Part shown: one piece after another, positions 28,756 through 40,371 of the stretch
How the letters are laid out: each line of letters opens with the position of its first letter
Numbering within the stretch: position 1 is the stretch's first letter
DNA from: Methylococcaceae bacterium
GTDB lineage: Bacteria; Pseudomonadota; Gammaproteobacteria; Methylococcales; Methylomonadaceae
DNA length: 64,000 nt
NCBI GenBank assembly: GCA_021647585.1
Contig: JAKIUK010000014.1
Span: 1-64,000 of the forward strand
Reading direction: 5' to 3'
Notes under the pieces: model-generated
What the model was told of the DNA's origin: nothing
The model's input: the letters and a program-made list of their open reading frames with translations, nothing else
Database searches by the model: none
Made by a program: the position numbers and the translations under genes

Positions 28756-30078
28756 TTATCTTTTCAGATTAGCCTTTTTCATCAGGCCATCATATTGTTG
28801 AGACATCATATGTGTTTGTAGCTGAGAAATAAAATCCATCACTACCACAACAATGATTAATAGAGACGTACCACCAAAATAGAAAGGTACATTCCAATAG
28901 ACAATCATAAATTCAGGCAACAAACATACTAAAGTAATATAAAAAGCCCCGACTAATGTCAATCGTGTCATCACTTTGTCTATGTATGCAGTAGTCTGTA
29001 CTCCAGGTCTAATTCCAGGAAGGAATGCACCTGATCGTTTAAGATTATCTGCAGTTTCTTTTGAATTAAAAACTAACGCTGTATAAAAGAAACAGAAAAA
29101 TATAATTGCTGTAGCGTAAAATAGCACGTAGATGGGCTGCCCAGGAGATAACATAGTCGAAACATCCTGTAACCAGCCAAAGCCTTCATTACTACTAAAC
29201 CAACCTGCAATTGTTGAAGGAAACAAAATAATACTGGATGCAAAGATAGGTGGTATTACACCTGCCATATTAAGCTTTAAAGGTAAAAAACTACTTTGCC
29301 CCGCCATCATTTTTCGACCCTGCTGCCGCTTTGGATAATTAATGATTATCCTGCGCTGGCCACGCTCGACAAAAACAACAAGTGCAGTCACTGCAATAGC
29401 TATCAAAAATAACAACACAATAAATGCACCATTCATTTCACCAGTACGAGCTAATTCAAGCGTACCACCAATAGCTTTAGGAAGACCTGAAACTATACCT
29501 GCAAAAATAATGAGTGATATACCATTACCTATACCACGTTCTGTTACTTGCTCCCCCAGCCACATAAGAAAAATGGTGCCCGTTACAAGAGTGATCGTTG
29601 TAATAAATATAAAACTGACACCCGGATGAATTACAACACCCAACCCACCAGCAGTCTGATTTTGAAGAGCCATGGAAATCCCTATAGCCTGAAAAGTCGC
29701 TAAAACAACTGTTCCGTACCGGGTATATTGAGAAATTTTTCTTCGACCAGACTCCCCTTCTTTCTTAATCTGCTCCATTGTGGGAATAACGACTGTCATC
29801 AATTGCATAATAATTGATGACGATATATACGGCATAATTCCGAGGGCAAATAGACTTAAGCGCATTAAAGCACCACCGGAAAACATATTGAACATATCAA
29901 GTATAGAGCCACTTTGCTGTTCAAACATTATTGCCAATGCATTTGGATCAATTCCTGGCACCGGTATATGGGCACCCACACGATAAACGAAGAAGGCGCC
30001 AAGTACAAATAACAACCTTGATCTCAACTCTGCAAATGCTCCGCTTTTGCTTGTCATTTCTGCTCTTGAAGTACTCAC
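28756..30078 (-). CDS. secY: Protein translocase subunit SecY
   Basis: Channel of the Sec translocon with ten predicted membrane helices. Contains SFIPIPGID-like [36 protein letters not shown] in pieces, and [19 protein letters not shown]. 440 residues, normal. The GTG start (30078) directly follows the rplO stop, giving tight coupling in the spc operon; an internal ATG at codon 8 is possible. Confidence 0.98.
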   Translation of the reverse strand: MSTSRAEMTSKSGAFAELRSRLLFVLGAFFVYRVGAHIPVPGIDPNALAIMFEQQSGSILDMFNMFSGGALMRLSLFALGIMPYISSSIIMQLMTVVIPTMEQIKKEGESGRRKISQYTRYGTVVLATFQAIGISMALQNQTAGGLGVVIHPGVSFIFITTITLVTGTIFLMWLGEQVTERGIGNGISLIIFAGIVSGLPKAIGGTLELARTGEMNGAFIVLLFLIAIAVTALVVFVERGQRRIIINYPKRQQGRKMMAGQSSFLPLKLNMAGVIPPIFASSIILFPSTIAGWFSSNEGFGWLQDVSTMLSPGQPIYVLFYATAIIFFCFFYTALVFNSKETADNLKRSGAFLPGIRPGVQTTAYIDKVMTRLTLVGAFYITLVCLLPEFMIVYWNVPFYFGGTSLLIIVVVVMDFISQLQTHMMSQQYDGLMKKANLKR

Positions 30079-30513
30079 TTATGCCTCTACTTTGCCACCA
30101 GCAGCTACTATTGATTCCTTTGCTCCTGCAGTTAATTTCAATCCCTTGATAGTGATAGACTTTGCTATTTCACCTGATTTAATTACTTTTACTGTTTTAG
30201 TAAAAGCAGGTACAAGATTAGCTGCAATCAATGCTTGTAAATCCACAACATCTGATTCCAAAGAACCTACTTCATACAATGTTACTTCTGAAGAATATTT
30301 TTTAACTCTTGAACTAAAACCAACTTTAGGCAATCTACGTTGCAAAGGCATTTGACCACCCTCAAAGCCGACTTTATGGAAGCCGCCGCTACGTGATTTC
30401 TGGCCTTTATGACCTCGACCACAAGTTTTACCTAAAGTAGAACCGATTCCTCGACCTACTCTTTTAGCTTGTTTCCTGGAGCCATATGCCGACTGAATAG
30501 TATTTAAATTCAT
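30079..30513 (-). CDS. rplO: 50S ribosomal protein L15
   Basis: Late-assembly large-subunit protein. N-terminal [22 protein letters not shown] and [13 protein letters not shown] are signature regions; 144 residues, normal. Its ATG overlaps the rpmD stop by 4 bp (ATGA). Confidence 0.98.
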   Translation of the reverse strand: MNLNTIQSAYGSRKQAKRVGRGIGSTLGKTCGRGHKGQKSRSGGFHKVGFEGGQMPLQRRLPKVGFSSRVKKYSSEVTLYEVGSLESDVVDLQALIAANLVPAFTKTVKVIKSGEIAKSITIKGLKLTAGAKESIVAAGGKVEA

Positions 30514-30698
30514 GACACTTCCTCAACTTTCAGCATGTATGATACTTTATTGATCATTCCCCTGTTTTCAGGAGTATCAATTACTTCAACTGTTTGACGT
30601 ATTTTACGCAAACCCAATCCTTTTAAACATGCTCGATGACTTTTTAGCCGTCCAAACTTGCTTTTAGTCATGGTTACACTTATTTTTTTATCCGCCAT
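30510..30698 (-). CDS. rpmD: 50S ribosomal protein L30
   Basis: 62-residue L30 with [21 protein letters not shown] (central, in part) and the typical [11 protein letters not shown] end. It lies between rpsE and rplO and overlaps rplO by 4 bp. Confidence 0.97.
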   Translation of the reverse strand: MADKKISVTMTKSKFGRLKSHRACLKGLGLRKIRQTVEVIDTPENRGMINKVSYMLKVEEVS

Positions 30699-30703
30699 GA
30701 TTT

Positions 30704-31216
30704 CTATCCAATGATTTGGTCAACTGTCAAACCACGTTTAGCCGCGATTTGTTCAGCATTTTTCATTTCAGTCAATCCTTTAATTGTTGCTCTCACAACA
30801 TTAATAGGATTATTAGTACCTATGCATTTAGCCAAGACATTATGTACGCCAACAACTTCGAAAACAGCACGCATTGCGCCACCCGCGATAATACCAGTAC
30901 CTTCAGAAGCAGGCTGCATATAAACTTTTGCTGCACCTGTTTCACCAGTAACTGTATACTGCAATGTTCCTTCTTTTAACTGTACCTTGCGCATGTTTTT
31001 TCTTGCTTGCTCTAGGGATTTTTGTATCGCAATAGGAACCTCTCTTGCTTTACTTACCCCGTAGCCTACTCTGCCTTGCCCGTCACCAACTACGGTCAAT
31101 GCAGCAAAACCAAATACTCTACCACCTTTAACAACTTTAGCAACACGTCTAACAGAAACTAACTTTTCCTGAAAACCATCTGCACTTGCTTGACCTTGAG
31201 GTCCTGATGTAGCCAT
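30704..31216 (-). CDS. rpsE: 30S ribosomal protein S5
   Basis: Decoding-fidelity protein of the 30S body. Double-stranded RNA-binding-like domain ([19 protein letters not shown]) followed by [20 protein letters not shown]. 170 residues, normal for the family. Confidence 0.98.
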   Translation of the reverse strand: MATSGPQGQASADGFQEKLVSVRRVAKVVKGGRVFGFAALTVVGDGQGRVGYGVSKAREVPIAIQKSLEQARKNMRKVQLKEGTLQYTVTGETGAAKVYMQPASEGTGIIAGGAMRAVFEVVGVHNVLAKCIGTNNPINVVRATIKGLTEMKNAEQIAAKRGLTVDQIIG

Positions 31217-31225
31217 TATATTCTC

Positions 31226-31579
31226 CTAGAACTTCAAACCGGCTTCACGTGCAGCATCTGCTAATGCTTTAACACGACCATGGTATTTAAAACCCGAACG
31301 ATCAAAAGCTACTTCTGTTACACCCGCTTCTAATGCTCTTTTTGCGATAGCCTTGCCTACTGCAACTGCTGAAACAGCATTCCCCGTATTGGCTTGACTA
31401 CCTTTAATTTCTGCTTCTAATGTTGAGGCACTTGCAACTGTGGCTGTACCATCTTCACTCATAACTTGAGCATAAATATGCTGCGATGTTTTATGTACCG
31501 TGAGTCTATTAACGCCTAGCTGCTTTATTTTACTGCGTTGTCTTAACGCACGCTTTATTCGAGATGCTTTCTTATCCAT
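31226..31579 (-). CDS. rplR: 50S ribosomal protein L18
   Basis: 5S rRNA-binding protein. Begins [20 protein letters not shown]; ends with [26 protein letters not shown] in two parts. 117 residues, same length as E. coli. Start is 9 bp after rplF. Confidence 0.98.
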   Translation of the reverse strand: MDKKASRIKRALRQRSKIKQLGVNRLTVHKTSQHIYAQVMSEDGTATVASASTLEAEIKGSQANTGNAVSAVAVGKAIAKRALEAGVTEVAFDRSGFKYHGRVKALADAAREAGLKF

Positions 31580-31588
31580 TATCCTAAC

Positions 31589-32122
31589 CTACTTCTTCTT
31601 GGCTTCTTTACGTGCGACATACTCATCAGTATATCTCACACCTTTCCCTTTATAGGGTTCTGGCGGACGAAATGCTCTGATTTCTGAAGCTACTTGACCA
31701 ACTCTTTGTTTATCATTACCCTTTACAATTAATTCAGTCTGGCTGGTAGCCTCAACAGTAATACCTTCAGGCACTTGATACTGTACCGGATTGGAAAAAC
31801 CTAAAGCAAGCGTTAGCAAGTTACCTTTTATTTGAGCTCTGTACCCAACACCAATCAGGGTTAATTTTTTTTCAAAACCTTCCGAAACGCCAGTCACCAT
31901 ATTGTTGATAGACGCTCTTGTTGTCCCTGCTTGAGCTTTAGCATTCTTGATAGCATCATTCCATTTTACTTGAATGACGTTGCCATTAATATCAACGCTC
32001 ACATCTTTATGTATCTTATATGTCAACTGACCACCTTTACCTTTTACAGTCATGGTAATGCCATCTAATTTGACATCAACACCACCAGGTATATTTACAG
32101 CTGCATTTGCTACTCTTGACAT
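31589..32122 (-). CDS. rplF: 50S ribosomal protein L6
   Basis: Protein at the base of the L7/L12 stalk. The ATG at 32122 gives MSRVANAAVNIPGGVDVKLD and 177 residues, as in E. coli; a longer reading overlapping rpsH is an artefact. The C-terminal RPPEPYKGKGVRYTDE is the L6 signature. Confidence 0.98.
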   Translation of the reverse strand: MSRVANAAVNIPGGVDVKLDGITMTVKGKGGQLTYKIHKDVSVDINGNVIQVKWNDAIKNAKAQAGTTRASINNMVTGVSEGFEKKLTLIGVGYRAQIKGNLLTLALGFSNPVQYQVPEGITVEATSQTELIVKGNDKQRVGQVASEIRAFRPPEPYKGKGVRYTDEYVARKEAKKK

Positions 32123-32136
32123 AACACACCTATCCT

Positions 32137-32532
32137 CTAACAAACAGTGCAAATAACTTCACCGCCATGCCCAATTGCACGGGCAGCACGGTCAGTCATT
32201 ACACCATTAGAAGTTGAAACGATTGCAATACCCAATCCAGCAAGAACTTTTGGAAGTTCATCTTTAGATTTATAGATTCTAAGCCCTGGCCTACTGACCC
32301 TTTTAACTTTCTCTATAACAGGCACACCTTGATAATACTTTAAATCAACTGTCATTTCAGTGTGACTGCCAGTTGTTTCTATTTTAAAGTCAGTGATATA
32401 ACCTTCTTCCTTCAAAACCTTTGCAATTGCGACTTTCAATTTTGATGAAGGCAATTTAACACTTTTCTTTCCTGCAGATTGACCATTTCTTATTCTGGTC
32501 AACATGTCTGCAATTGGATCACTCATACTCAT
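32137..32532 (-). CDS. rpsH: 30S ribosomal protein S8
   Basis: Central-domain 16S-binding protein; in E. coli it represses the spc operon at the rplE start. Begins [18 protein letters not shown] and ends [12 protein letters not shown]. 131 residues. Confidence 0.98.
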   Translation of the reverse strand: MSMSDPIADMLTRIRNGQSAGKKSVKLPSSKLKVAIAKVLKEEGYITDFKIETTGSHTEMTVDLKYYQGVPVIEKVKRVSRPGLRIYKSKDELPKVLAGLGIAIVSTSNGVMTDRAARAIGHGGEVICTVC

Positions 32533-32562
32533 TTTATAATCTCCAAAAACTTGCTAACCACA

Positions 32563-32868
32563 TTACCAACTTGCTTTAGACAAACCGGGAACATCACCAC
32601 GCATTGTTGCTTCTCTTAGTTTATTACGACCAAGACCGAATTTACGGTAAACACCATGCGGACGACCAGTTATACTGCAACGATTCCGGCGTCTTGATGG
32701 ACTGGAATCACGCGGTAGTTTTTGCAGACTTAACAGAGCTGCTTCTTTATCTTCGTCTGAAGTATTCGGGTCTCTTATAAGTTCTTTTAATGCCCTTCTT
32801 TTTACTTCATATTTACCGACTAACTTGTTACGCTTGTTTTCACGCGCAATCATAGATTTTTTAGCCAT
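32563..32868 (-). CDS. rpsN: 30S ribosomal protein S14 (zinc-free long form)
   Basis: 101-residue S14 with [20 protein letters not shown]. Only one cysteine remains in the C-terminal region, so it is the non-zinc form, in contrast to the zinc-type L36 of the same operon. Confidence 0.97.
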   Translation of the reverse strand: MAKKSMIARENKRNKLVGKYEVKRRALKELIRDPNTSDEDKEAALLSLQKLPRDSSPSRRRNRCSITGRPHGVYRKFGLGRNKLREATMRGDVPGLSKASW

Positions 32869-32881
32869 TTGTATACGCCCT

Positions 32882-33421
32882 TTAGTTCTTAAATGGAAAA
32901 TTGAAAAGCTTCAATAATGCCAAGCCTTCCTCATTTGATCCCGCTGTTGTTGTGATAGAAATATCCATACCGCGCAAGGTGTCAATCTTGTCATAATCAA
33001 TCTCTGGAAAGATGATTTGCTCAGTTACACCCATAGAATAATTTCCACGACCATCAAAGCTTTTAGGACTCATTCCTCTGAAATCTCGTATCCGAGGAAT
33101 AGCAATACTAACCAAGCGATCTAAAAACTCGTACATTTTGTCACTGCGAAGAGTCACTTTACAGCCTATAGCCATATCATCACGAATTTTAAAACCAGCA
33201 ATTGATTTTCTTGATAATGTTACAACAGGTTTCTGTCCGGAAATTTTTTCCATATCAGAAAGCGCTGACTGTATTACTTTTTTATCAGCCACTGCTTCTC
33301 CGACACCCATATTAAGGGTAATCTTAGTCAGTTTAGGTACTTCCATTACCGATTTATAGCCGAACTGCTTTTGTAAAGCAGGAATTATGTTTTGTTTATA
33401 TTCAGTTTCTAGTCTAGCCAT
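32882..33421 (-). CDS. rplE: 50S ribosomal protein L5
   Basis: 5S rRNA-binding protein that contacts S13 in the intersubunit bridge. [20 protein letters not shown] start and [14 protein letters not shown] motif; 179 residues as in E. coli. Confidence 0.98.
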   Translation of the reverse strand: MARLETEYKQNIIPALQKQFGYKSVMEVPKLTKITLNMGVGEAVADKKVIQSALSDMEKISGQKPVVTLSRKSIAGFKIRDDMAIGCKVTLRSDKMYEFLDRLVSIAIPRIRDFRGMSPKSFDGRGNYSMGVTEQIIFPEIDYDKIDTLRGMDISITTTAGSNEEGLALLKLFNFPFKN

Positions 33422-33433
33422 GATTTTTATATC

Positions 33434-33751
33434 CTATGCATCAACTACTTCATTAGTAGATTTAAAATATCTGACTTTTTTTCCATCATCTAGAAACTTG
33501 AAGCCAACTCGATCAGCCTTTTTTGTTTCGGGATTATACAAACCAACATTTGAAATACTGATAGGCATATCCTTATCAATTATACCGCCTTGCACACCCG
33601 CATTTGGGTTTCCTTTTTGATGTTTTTTGGCACGGTTAATCCCTTCAACCAATACTTTTTTCTCATCAATTATTTTCAGAACCTTACCTTGCTTACCTTT
33701 ATCTTTTCCGATAAGCACAATAACTTCATCACCTTTTCTTAATTTTTGCAT
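33434..33751 (-). CDS. rplX: 50S ribosomal protein L24
   Basis: Assembly-initiating protein with an N-terminal KOW motif ([20 protein letters not shown]). 105 residues. The context rplN-rplX-rplE is standard. Confidence 0.98.
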   Translation of the reverse strand: MQKLRKGDEVIVLIGKDKGKQGKVLKIIDEKKVLVEGINRAKKHQKGNPNAGVQGGIIDKDMPISISNVGLYNPETKKADRVGFKFLDDGKKVRYFKSTNEVVDA

Positions 33752-33763
33752 CTGGACCTACCT

Positions 33764-34132
33764 TTACAATACTTCTGGAGCAAGTGAAATAATTTTCATG
33801 AATTTTTCACCCCTTAATTCACGAGTTACCGGTCCAAAAATACGAGTCCCTATTGGCTGTAACTGGGTGTTTAAAATGACTGCAGCATTGCCGTCAAATC
33901 GAATCACAGAGCCATCTGGCCTGCGTACGCCTTTGCGGGTTCTAACTACTAATGCGTTATATACCTCGCCTTTTTTTACTTTTCCGCGAGGAATTGCATC
34001 TTTTATACTCACTTTAATGATGTCACCGATACCTGCGTACCGCCTGTGTGAGCCACCTAATACTTTGATACACATGACCTTTTTTGCACCGCTATTGTCA
34101 GCGATATCAAGGCTAGTTTGCATCTGAATCAT
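33764..34132 (-). CDS. rplN: 50S ribosomal protein L14
   Basis: Begins [20 protein letters not shown], matching the E. coli start (MIQEQT). 122 residues; [16 protein letters not shown] at the C-terminus. Near the factor-binding intersubunit face. First gene of the spc group here, with no visible terminator separating it from rpsQ. Confidence 0.98.
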   Translation of the reverse strand: MIQMQTSLDIADNSGAKKVMCIKVLGGSHRRYAGIGDIIKVSIKDAIPRGKVKKGEVYNALVVRTRKGVRRPDGSVIRFDGNAAVILNTQLQPIGTRIFGPVTRELRGEKFMKIISLAPEVL

Positions 34133-34170
34133 TGTTAAATCCCAATTATATCGATTAATATTTTACAGTT

Positions 34171-34431
34171 TCAATCTGAACTTTCTAATATTGAAACTAA
34201 TTTAAAAGTCTTGTTTTTTGACAAAGGTCTACATGACGTTATTGAAACCACATCACCTTGCTTTGCCTTATTTTGCTCATCATGAGCCATATACTTAGTA
34301 GAACGTTTTATATATTTCCCATAAATTGGAAATTTGATCAAACGTTCAACCATAACAGTTATCGTTTTATCCATTTTATCGCTTACCACACGACCTGTTA
34401 CTGTTCGTATTTTTTCATTATTCTCAGTCAT
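34171..34431 (-). CDS. rpsQ: 30S ribosomal protein S17
   Basis: OB-fold 16S-binding protein, 86 residues, with [21 protein letters not shown] and the C-terminal [13 protein letters not shown]. Last gene of the S10 group, adjacent to rpmC. Confidence 0.98.
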   Translation of the reverse strand: MTENNEKIRTVTGRVVSDKMDKTITVMVERLIKFPIYGKYIKRSTKYMAHDEQNKAKQGDVVSITSCRPLSKNKTFKLVSILESSD

Positions 34432-34433
34432 GC

Positions 34434-34625
34434 CTATGCACTCGCCATTTCATTTAAAATCGTATGAATTCGGGCAATATCTCGTCTTACCTTCTTCACT
34501 TGATCCGGTTTGGCCAATTGACCAGTCCCTTTTTGCATTCTTAAATTAAACTGTTCACGTGACTTTTCAAGTAACAATGAATTTAATTCTTCTTTTGTCT
34601 TTTGACGTAATTCGCTTGCATTCAT
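34434..34625 (-). CDS. rpmC: 50S ribosomal protein L29
   Basis: 63-residue two-helix protein at the tunnel exit ([20 protein letters not shown]). The ATG at 34625 overlaps the rplP stop (TGATG), implying coupling; a GTG one codon upstream is possible. Confidence 0.96.
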   Translation of the reverse strand: MNASELRQKTKEELNSLLLEKSREQFNLRMQKGTGQLAKPDQVKKVRRDIARIHTILNEMASA

Positions 34626-35038
34626 CACATTATTGTCCGCGCTACAAAGGTTGTTTTAACTGGTAACTTAGCGGCTGCCAAGTCAAACGCCGCACGTGCC
34701 ACTACTTCAGGAACTCCCTGAATTTCATATAACATGGTTCCTGGTTTTACTTGTGCCACCCAGAATTCCACACTACCTTTCCCTTTACCCATCCGCACTT
34801 CTAACGGCTTCTTAGTAATTGGCTTATCAGGAAATATTCTGATCCACATTTTCCCCTGTCGCTTTACATGGCGTGTTATTGTCCTACGTGCTGCCTCAAT
34901 TTGGCGGGCGGTAATTCTACCACGCCCCAATGATTTAAGTCCATATTCTCCAAAACTTACTGAAGAGCCACGAACTGCAACACCATTATTTCTGCCTTTA
35001 TGCTGCTTACGAAATTTTGTTCTTTTTGGTTGAAGCAT
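34625..35038 (-). CDS. rplP: 50S ribosomal protein L16
   Basis: 137-residue protein needed for A-site tRNA positioning. [19 protein letters not shown] start and [19 protein letters not shown] motif are typical. Confidence 0.98.
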   Translation of the reverse strand: MLQPKRTKFRKQHKGRNNGVAVRGSSVSFGEYGLKSLGRGRITARQIEAARRTITRHVKRQGKMWIRIFPDKPITKKPLEVRMGKGKGSVEFWVAQVKPGTMLYEIQGVPEVVARAAFDLAAAKLPVKTTFVARTIM

Positions 35039-35057
35039 TTTTTTGTCCCTTCAACTG

Positions 35058-35726
35058 TTATTTACTGTTAGATTTAGCAGATGCACTGTTTGCATCCACA
35101 TCAAAGACTTCACCCTTAAAGATCCAGACTTTAATGCCTATGATTCCATAAGTAGTGTTTGCTTCTGCTGTACCGTAATCAATGTCTGCACGCAATGTAT
35201 GTAGAGGAACACGTCCCTCTCTATACCATTCGCCTCGTGCTATTTCTGCACCATTTAAACGACCACCAACATTGATCTTAATACCTTCAGCACCTAGACG
35301 CATTGTATTTGTAACTGCACGCTTCATGGCACGACGATACATGATCCTTTTTTCCAGTTGTTGAGCTATACCCTCAGCAACTAATGTTGCATCTAATTCA
35401 GGCTTCCTTATTTCTTCAACATTTATTTTAACCGGTACGCCCATCATTTTTGAGACTGCTACCCTCAATTTATCAATATCTTCACCCTTCTTACCAATGA
35501 CGATACCTGGTCGCGCAGTATGTACAGTTATTTGTGCGTTGTTCGCAGGCCTGTTGATCTGAATCCGACTCACAGAAGCATGCGCTAATTTTTCCTTGAT
35601 ATACTCTCGAACCTTCAAGTCTTGTAGCAAGTATACCGGATAATTTTGGCTATTTGCATACCATCTGGAAGTCCAATCTTTAACAATTCCGAGACGTATA
35701 CCCGTTGGATGTACTTTTTGACCCAT
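35058..35726 (-). CDS. rpsC: 30S ribosomal protein S3
   Basis: mRNA-entry protein with KH domain ([16 protein letters not shown]). [18 protein letters not shown] start; 222 residues. The C-terminus is rich in Ser/Asn. Confidence 0.98.
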   Translation of the reverse strand: MGQKVHPTGIRLGIVKDWTSRWYANSQNYPVYLLQDLKVREYIKEKLAHASVSRIQINRPANNAQITVHTARPGIVIGKKGEDIDKLRVAVSKMMGVPVKINVEEIRKPELDATLVAEGIAQQLEKRIMYRRAMKRAVTNTMRLGAEGIKINVGGRLNGAEIARGEWYREGRVPLHTLRADIDYGTAEANTTYGIIGIKVWIFKGEVFDVDANSASAKSNSK

Positions 35727-35734
35727 TTTATCCT

Positions 35735-36070
35735 CTACTCGTACTCTGAAACTTTAACGGTTATATGACAGGTTCTTTTCAGGATATGATTCGCACGTCC
35801 CTTAGCTCTTGCTCGAACCCTTTTCAAGGTAGAACCTTCATTAATAAATACTGTTGAAACGAACAACTCATCAATATCTGCACTTTCATTGTGCTCAGCA
35901 TTTGCTATGGCAGATTCTAAAACCTTAACCATTATTGCAGCCGCTTTTTTGGTACTGAATTTAAGTGTATTCAATGCTTTTTCAACAGGAAGACCACGTA
36001 TTTGATCGCCGACTAATCTAGCTTTTTGAGCTGATAATGGAGCATTACTTAATTTAGCAGAAATTTCCAT
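35735..36070 (-). CDS. rplV: 50S ribosomal protein L22
   Basis: Exit-tunnel protein. Four start codons follow each other (GTG 36079, then ATGs at 36076, 36073 and 36070). The last, [20 protein letters not shown], matches family starts and lies 8 nt after AAGG. 111 residues. The beta-hairpin region [17 protein letters not shown] is present. Confidence 0.97.
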   Translation of the reverse strand: MEISAKLSNAPLSAQKARLVGDQIRGLPVEKALNTLKFSTKKAAAIMVKVLESAIANAEHNESADIDELFVSTVFINEGSTLKRVRARAKGRANHILKRTCHITVKVSEYE

Positions 36071-36075
36071 CATCA

Positions 36076-36351
36076 TCACCTTCTGGCTTTCTTATCAACA
36101 ATATGACCTCTGTAGGTACGAGTTGGAGCAAATTCCCCCAATTTGTGTCCTACCATATTTTCTGATATCAATACGGGAACATGCTGACGCCCATTATGAA
36201 CGGCAATAGTCAAACCTAGCATATCAGGACTAATCATAGATCTTCTTGACCAGGTTTTAATCGGTTTCCTATTATTACTTGCAACAGCTGCCTCAACTTT
36301 GTTAAGCAGATGATGATCAATAAACGGACCTTTTTTAATTGAACGTGGCAC
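36076..36351 (-). CDS. rpsS: 30S ribosomal protein S19
   Basis: Head protein, 91 residues. [20 protein letters not shown] start, [19 protein letters not shown] in the C-terminal half. Its stop overlaps the cluster of possible rplV starts. Confidence 0.98.
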   Translation of the reverse strand: MPRSIKKGPFIDHHLLNKVEAAVASNNRKPIKTWSRRSMISPDMLGLTIAVHNGRQHVPVLISENMVGHKLGEFAPTRTYRGHIVDKKARR

Positions 36352-36363
36352 TCTTTATACCCC

Positions 36364-37191
36364 TTATTTCTTATTGCGGCGTCTGACAATCATCTTGTCA
36401 GTGCGTTTGTTTTTTCTAGTTTTATAACCTTTAGCAGGTGTACCCCATGGAGACACAGGATGTCTACCACCAGAAGTACGACCTTCACCACCACCATGCG
36501 GGTGATCAACCGGGTTCATAGCAACACCACGAACTGTTGGCCTAATTCCTCTATGCCTGGATGCGCCTGCCTTACCTAGCGAAATCAGGTTGTGTTCCGA
36601 ATTTGAAACCTCACCCACTGCTGCCTTACACTCAGACATGATTTTACGCATCTCACCTGAACGTAAGCGCACAGTCACATACGCTCCATCTTTTGCAACC
36701 AGTTGTGCAGAAGTACCTGCACTTCTGGCTAATTGCGCACCTTTACCCGGCTTTAATTCTACACAATGAATTGTTGTACCTAATGGCATATTACGCAAAG
36801 GCATACAATTTCCTGCTTTAACAGGTGCATTTTCAGCAGAAAGAATTTCTTGACCTACTTCAATTTTTGAAGGTGCGATGATGTATTTGCGCTCACCATC
36901 TTTAAACAACAAAAGTGCAATATTTGCAGTTCTGTTAGGATCATATTCGATACGTTCAACAACGGCAGGAATGTCTATTTTATTCCTTTTGAAGTCAATA
37001 ATTCGATAATGTTGTTTATGCCCACCACCAATATGGCGAGTAGTTATCCGACCCTGATTATTTCTACCGCCACTTTTACTTTTCTTTTCTAATAGCTGTG
37101 CAAATGGCTTACCCTTATGTAATGCATCATTTTTTACACGCACTACAAATCGTGAGCCTGGTGAAGTCGGTTTAGATTTTAGAATAGCCAT
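36364..37191 (-). CDS. rplB: 50S ribosomal protein L2
   Basis: Core protein near the peptidyl transferase centre. Contains [13 protein letters not shown], the most conserved L2 segment with the key histidine. 275 residues, normal. Confidence 0.99.
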   Translation of the reverse strand: MAILKSKPTSPGSRFVVRVKNDALHKGKPFAQLLEKKSKSGGRNNQGRITTRHIGGGHKQHYRIIDFKRNKIDIPAVVERIEYDPNRTANIALLLFKDGERKYIIAPSKIEVGQEILSAENAPVKAGNCMPLRNMPLGTTIHCVELKPGKGAQLARSAGTSAQLVAKDGAYVTVRLRSGEMRKIMSECKAAVGEVSNSEHNLISLGKAGASRHRGIRPTVRGVAMNPVDHPHGGGEGRTSGGRHPVSPWGTPAKGYKTRKNKRTDKMIVRRRNKK

Positions 37192-37219
37192 TGCTTTCTA
37201 CCGTTGTTTATTTTGTTAT

Positions 37220-37519
37220 TTATGCCGAAGCAAAATCAATATCATGACCAGATTTAAGCTTTACATATGCTTTTTTCCAATCAGATCTTTTACCCAAAGT
37301 ACGTCCGAAACGTTTAACTTTACCTTTAACGTTAAGAACTTTAACTGAATCAACTTCAACATCAAACATCAATTCAACTGCTTTTTTTATTTCTAACTTA
37401 GTTGCAACCTTCTTCACCTTAAAAACGAATTGATTACTGTCTTCAGCTGCGTTTGTGCTTTTTTCAGACACAACTGGCGCCAAAAGGACATTTGCTAGTT
37501 TGCTTTGCTGATCACTCAT
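37220..37519 (-). CDS. rplW: 50S ribosomal protein L23
   Basis: Tunnel-exit docking site for trigger factor and SRP. 99 residues; [15 protein letters not shown] near the N-terminus and [19 protein letters not shown] are typical. Overlaps the rplD stop by 4 bp. Confidence 0.97.
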   Translation of the reverse strand: MSDQQSKLANVLLAPVVSEKSTNAAEDSNQFVFKVKKVATKLEIKKAVELMFDVEVDSVKVLNVKGKVKRFGRTLGKRSDWKKAYVKLKSGHDIDFASA

Positions 37520-38136
37520 GCCAAACTCTCCTCAATTTTTTTCACAGCAGCTGCTGTTGCTATCACTTTATCGGCTGAAACCAATGCCACCGGATTCAAA
37601 CCTTCTACAGTAGATACTTCAACATAAGGAATATTTCTGGAAGCCAATATCAAATCATCTGTCAACTCGTTAGCTACAATCAACACACGTTTTGCATCAA
37701 CATTAGATAATTTCGCCACCAAATCTTTAGTTTTAGACGTAGTAGGTAGTACATCATCACTAACTACAATTCTTTCTTGGCGCAATAACTCTGAAAATAT
37801 AGAGCGGATACCCACTTTATACATTTTCTTATTAAGTTTCTGTGTAAAAGACCTGGGTTGTGCAGCAAAAGTCACACCACCTGAGCGCCAAATTGGACTG
37901 CTCATTGTACCAGCTCTTGCTCGACCTGTCCCTTTTTGTCGCCATGGCTTAGCACCACCACCACTAACTGCAGAACGATTTTTTTGGGCTTTTGTTCCAG
38001 CACGCGCACCAGCGAGATATCTTACGACCAACTGATGGACTAATGTTTCATTGAATTCTTGACCAAATATATCTTCAGCAACATCAACCGCGCCAGCCGA
38101 ATCCTGGACATTTATTGCAGGTATTTGCAAAGTCAT
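37516..38136 (-). CDS. rplD: 50S ribosomal protein L4
   Basis: Tunnel protein and, in E. coli, repressor of the S10 operon. The [19 protein letters not shown] extension reaching the tunnel is intact. 206 residues. The gap between rplC and rpsJ is only 48 bp and rpsJ follows tuf by 5 bp, so the long S10 leader to which L4 binds in E. coli is not visible here. Confidence 0.98.
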   Translation of the reverse strand: MTLQIPAINVQDSAGAVDVAEDIFGQEFNETLVHQLVVRYLAGARAGTKAQKNRSAVSGGGAKPWRQKGTGRARAGTMSSPIWRSGGVTFAAQPRSFTQKLNKKMYKVGIRSIFSELLRQERIVVSDDVLPTTSKTKDLVAKLSNVDAKRVLIVANELTDDLILASRNIPYVEVSTVEGLNPVALVSADKVIATAAAVKKIEESLA

Positions 38137-38139
38137 AAC

Positions 38140-38790
38140 TTAACCTTTATTCCGCATTTTTACAGCGGGAGTGATAACCACATCACCGCCTTTAGCTCCA
38201 GGCACTGCACCCGTAACTAAAATTAAATTTCTCTCGACATCAATACTATGGATAGTAAGATTTTGCATAGTTCGCTTAACTGCCCCCATATGACCCGACA
38301 TTTTTTTGCCTTTAAAAACACGACCCGGTGTCTGACACATACCAATAGAACCATTCGATCTATGTGATATTGAGTTACCATGAGTCGCATCCTGCATTTG
38401 AAAGTTGTGACGCTTTACACCACCTTGAAAGCCCTTACCAATACTGGTAGCAGAGGCATCAACTACTTGACCCACAGTAAAAACATCCAAATCAAGCTCG
38501 GAACCGGTCGCCAAGTCTTCACCCTCACCGTCGTCCAGCCTGAACTCGTGCAAACCACGGCCTGCTGTAACATTGGCTGCAGCATAGTGCCCCGCCAATG
38601 CCTTGTCGACTTTTGATGATTTTTTATCACCCACTGCAACCTGAATTGCGCGATAACCATCTGTATCAACATTTTTTACTTGTACAACTCTATTTGAGTT
38701 TATCTCTAAAACCGTGACAGGTATTGCTGCCCCACCCTCAGTAAAAACTCGTGTCATACCACATTTACGACCAATAAGACCTATTGACAT
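38140..38790 (-). CDS. rplC: 50S ribosomal protein L3
   Basis: Early-assembly protein with a long extension to the peptidyl transferase centre. Start [20 protein letters not shown]; contains [20 protein letters not shown] with the methylated glutamine position in GMCQTPG. 216 residues. Confidence 0.98.
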   Translation of the reverse strand: MSIGLIGRKCGMTRVFTEGGAAIPVTVLEINSNRVVQVKNVDTDGYRAIQVAVGDKKSSKVDKALAGHYAAANVTAGRGLHEFRLDDGEGEDLATGSELDLDVFTVGQVVDASATSIGKGFQGGVKRHNFQMQDATHGNSISHRSNGSIGMCQTPGRVFKGKKMSGHMGAVKRTMQNLTIHSIDVERNLILVTGAVPGAKGGDVVITPAVKMRNKG

Positions 38791-38838
38791 CTGCCAATTC
38801 CTCGCACTTACAAATACTCCTGTGAGTATCTTTATTAT

Positions 38839-39150
38839 TTATTTAAGTTTTATCTGAACATCTACCCCGGCTGCAAGATCTAATTTCATCAATGCATCCA
38901 CGGTTTTATCGGTAGGCTCGACTATGTCCAGCAACCTTTTATATGTTCTTAACTCATATTGATCTCTGGCATCTTTATTAACATGCGGAGAAATCAATAT
39001 GGTAAAACGCTCTTTTTTAGTAGGCAATGGAATAGGGCCCTTCACCAGGGCGCCCGTTCTCTTTGCAGTTTCTACTATCTCACCAGCTGATTGATCTATT
39101 AATTTATGATCAAATGCTTTCAAGCGAATTCTGATAGTTTGATTAGCCAT
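38839..39150 (-). CDS. rpsJ: 30S ribosomal protein S10 (NusE)
   Basis: 103 residues; [20 protein letters not shown] start. Dual role in the 30S head and, with NusB, in rRNA antitermination at boxA (see the rrn leader in this window). It lies 5 bp after tuf, so the str and S10 groups appear joined. Confidence 0.98.
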   Translation of the reverse strand: MANQTIRIRLKAFDHKLIDQSAGEIVETAKRTGALVKGPIPLPTKKERFTILISPHVNKDARDQYELRTYKRLLDIVEPTDKTVDALMKLDLAAGVDVQIKLK

Positions 39151-39155
39151 TTAAA

Positions 39156-40346
39156 TTACTCAATAATTGAAGCAACAACACCCGCACCAACTGTGCGACC
39201 ACCTTCACGAACCGCGAAACGTAAACCTTCATCCATCGCAATTGGGTTAATCAAAGTAACTTCAACAGTTACATTATCCCCCGGCATTACCATTTCAATA
39301 CCATCTTGCAATTCTACAGCACCCGTTATATCAGTTGTTCTAAAGTAAAACTGTGGGCGATACCCATTAAAGAATGGCGTATGTCTGCCACCCTCATCTT
39401 TAGACAGAACATAAATTTCTGCTTTAAATTTAGAATGAGGATTGATAGAACCTGGATGAGCCAATACCTGACCACGCTCAACTTCTTCACGCTTTGTACC
39501 ACGCAACAAGACACCAACGTTATCACCCGCTTCACCTTGGTCTAGTAGTTTGCGGAACATTTCCACACCAGTACAAACTGTTTTCGCAGTATCTTTAATC
39601 CCAACAATCTCAAGCTCTTCACCCACTTTTACAATTCCACGCTCAACACGACCGGTTACAACCGTACCACGACCTGAAATTGAAAACACATCTTCGATAG
39701 GCATTAAGAAAGCACCATCTACCGCTCTTTCTGGCAGTGGAATATAGCTATCCAATGCTTCTACTAATTTAAGTACGGAGGGAACGCCAATTTCACTTGT
39801 ATCGCCTTCCAACGCTTTTAATGCAGAGCCAATAATAATTGGCGTATCATCACCTGGAAATTCATACATATCCAGTAATTCACGAACTTCCATTTCAACC
39901 AGCTCGACCAACTCTTCATCGTCAACCATATCCGCTTTGTTAAGGAATACAACGATATATGGAACACCCACCTGTCTCGATAACAAGATATGCTCTCTAG
40001 TTTGTGGCATAGGACCGTCTGCTGCCGAGCATACCAGAATAGCGCCATCCATTTGAGCAGCACCGGTAATCATATTTTTCACATAATCTGCGTGACCTGG
40101 GCAGTCAACATGCGCATAATGGCGATTTTCTGATTCATATTCGACATGTGACGTAGCAATAGTAATACCGCGCTCGCGTTCTTCTGGTGCATTATCAATT
40201 TCGTCAAAAGCCTTAACTTCGCCACCCATTGCCTCAGCCATTACTTTAGTCAAAGCAGCAGTTAATGTTGTTTTACCATGGTCAACGTGACCAATTGTAC
40301 CCACGTTTACATGGGGTTTGTTTCTTTCAAATTTTTCTTTAGCCAT
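39156..40346 (-). CDS. tuf: Elongation factor Tu
   Basis: GTPase delivering aminoacyl-t[41 protein letters not shown] in parts, NKADMVD and SALKALEG supply the G motifs; 396 residues. This is the str-operon copy. The usual second copy next to the tRNA-Thr/tRNA-Trp genes is absent from this window. Confidence 0.99.
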   Translation of the reverse strand: MAKEKFERNKPHVNVGTIGHVDHGKTTLTAALTKVMAEAMGGEVKAFDEIDNAPEERERGITIATSHVEYESENRHYAHVDCPGHADYVKNMITGAAQMDGAILVCSAADGPMPQTREHILLSRQVGVPYIVVFLNKADMVDDEELVELVEMEVRELLDMYEFPGDDTPIIIGSALKALEGDTSEIGVPSVLKLVEALDSYIPLPERAVDGAFLMPIEDVFSISGRGTVVTGRVERGIVKVGEELEIVGIKDTAKTVCTGVEMFRKLLDQGEAGDNVGVLLRGTKREEVERGQVLAHPGSINPHSKFKAEIYVLSKDEGGRHTPFFNGYRPQFYFRTTDITGAVELQDGIEMVMPGDNVTVEVTLINPIAMDEGLRFAVREGGRTVGAGVVASIIE

Positions 40347-40371
40347 GAGTCAATACCTTTTACTGTTTACT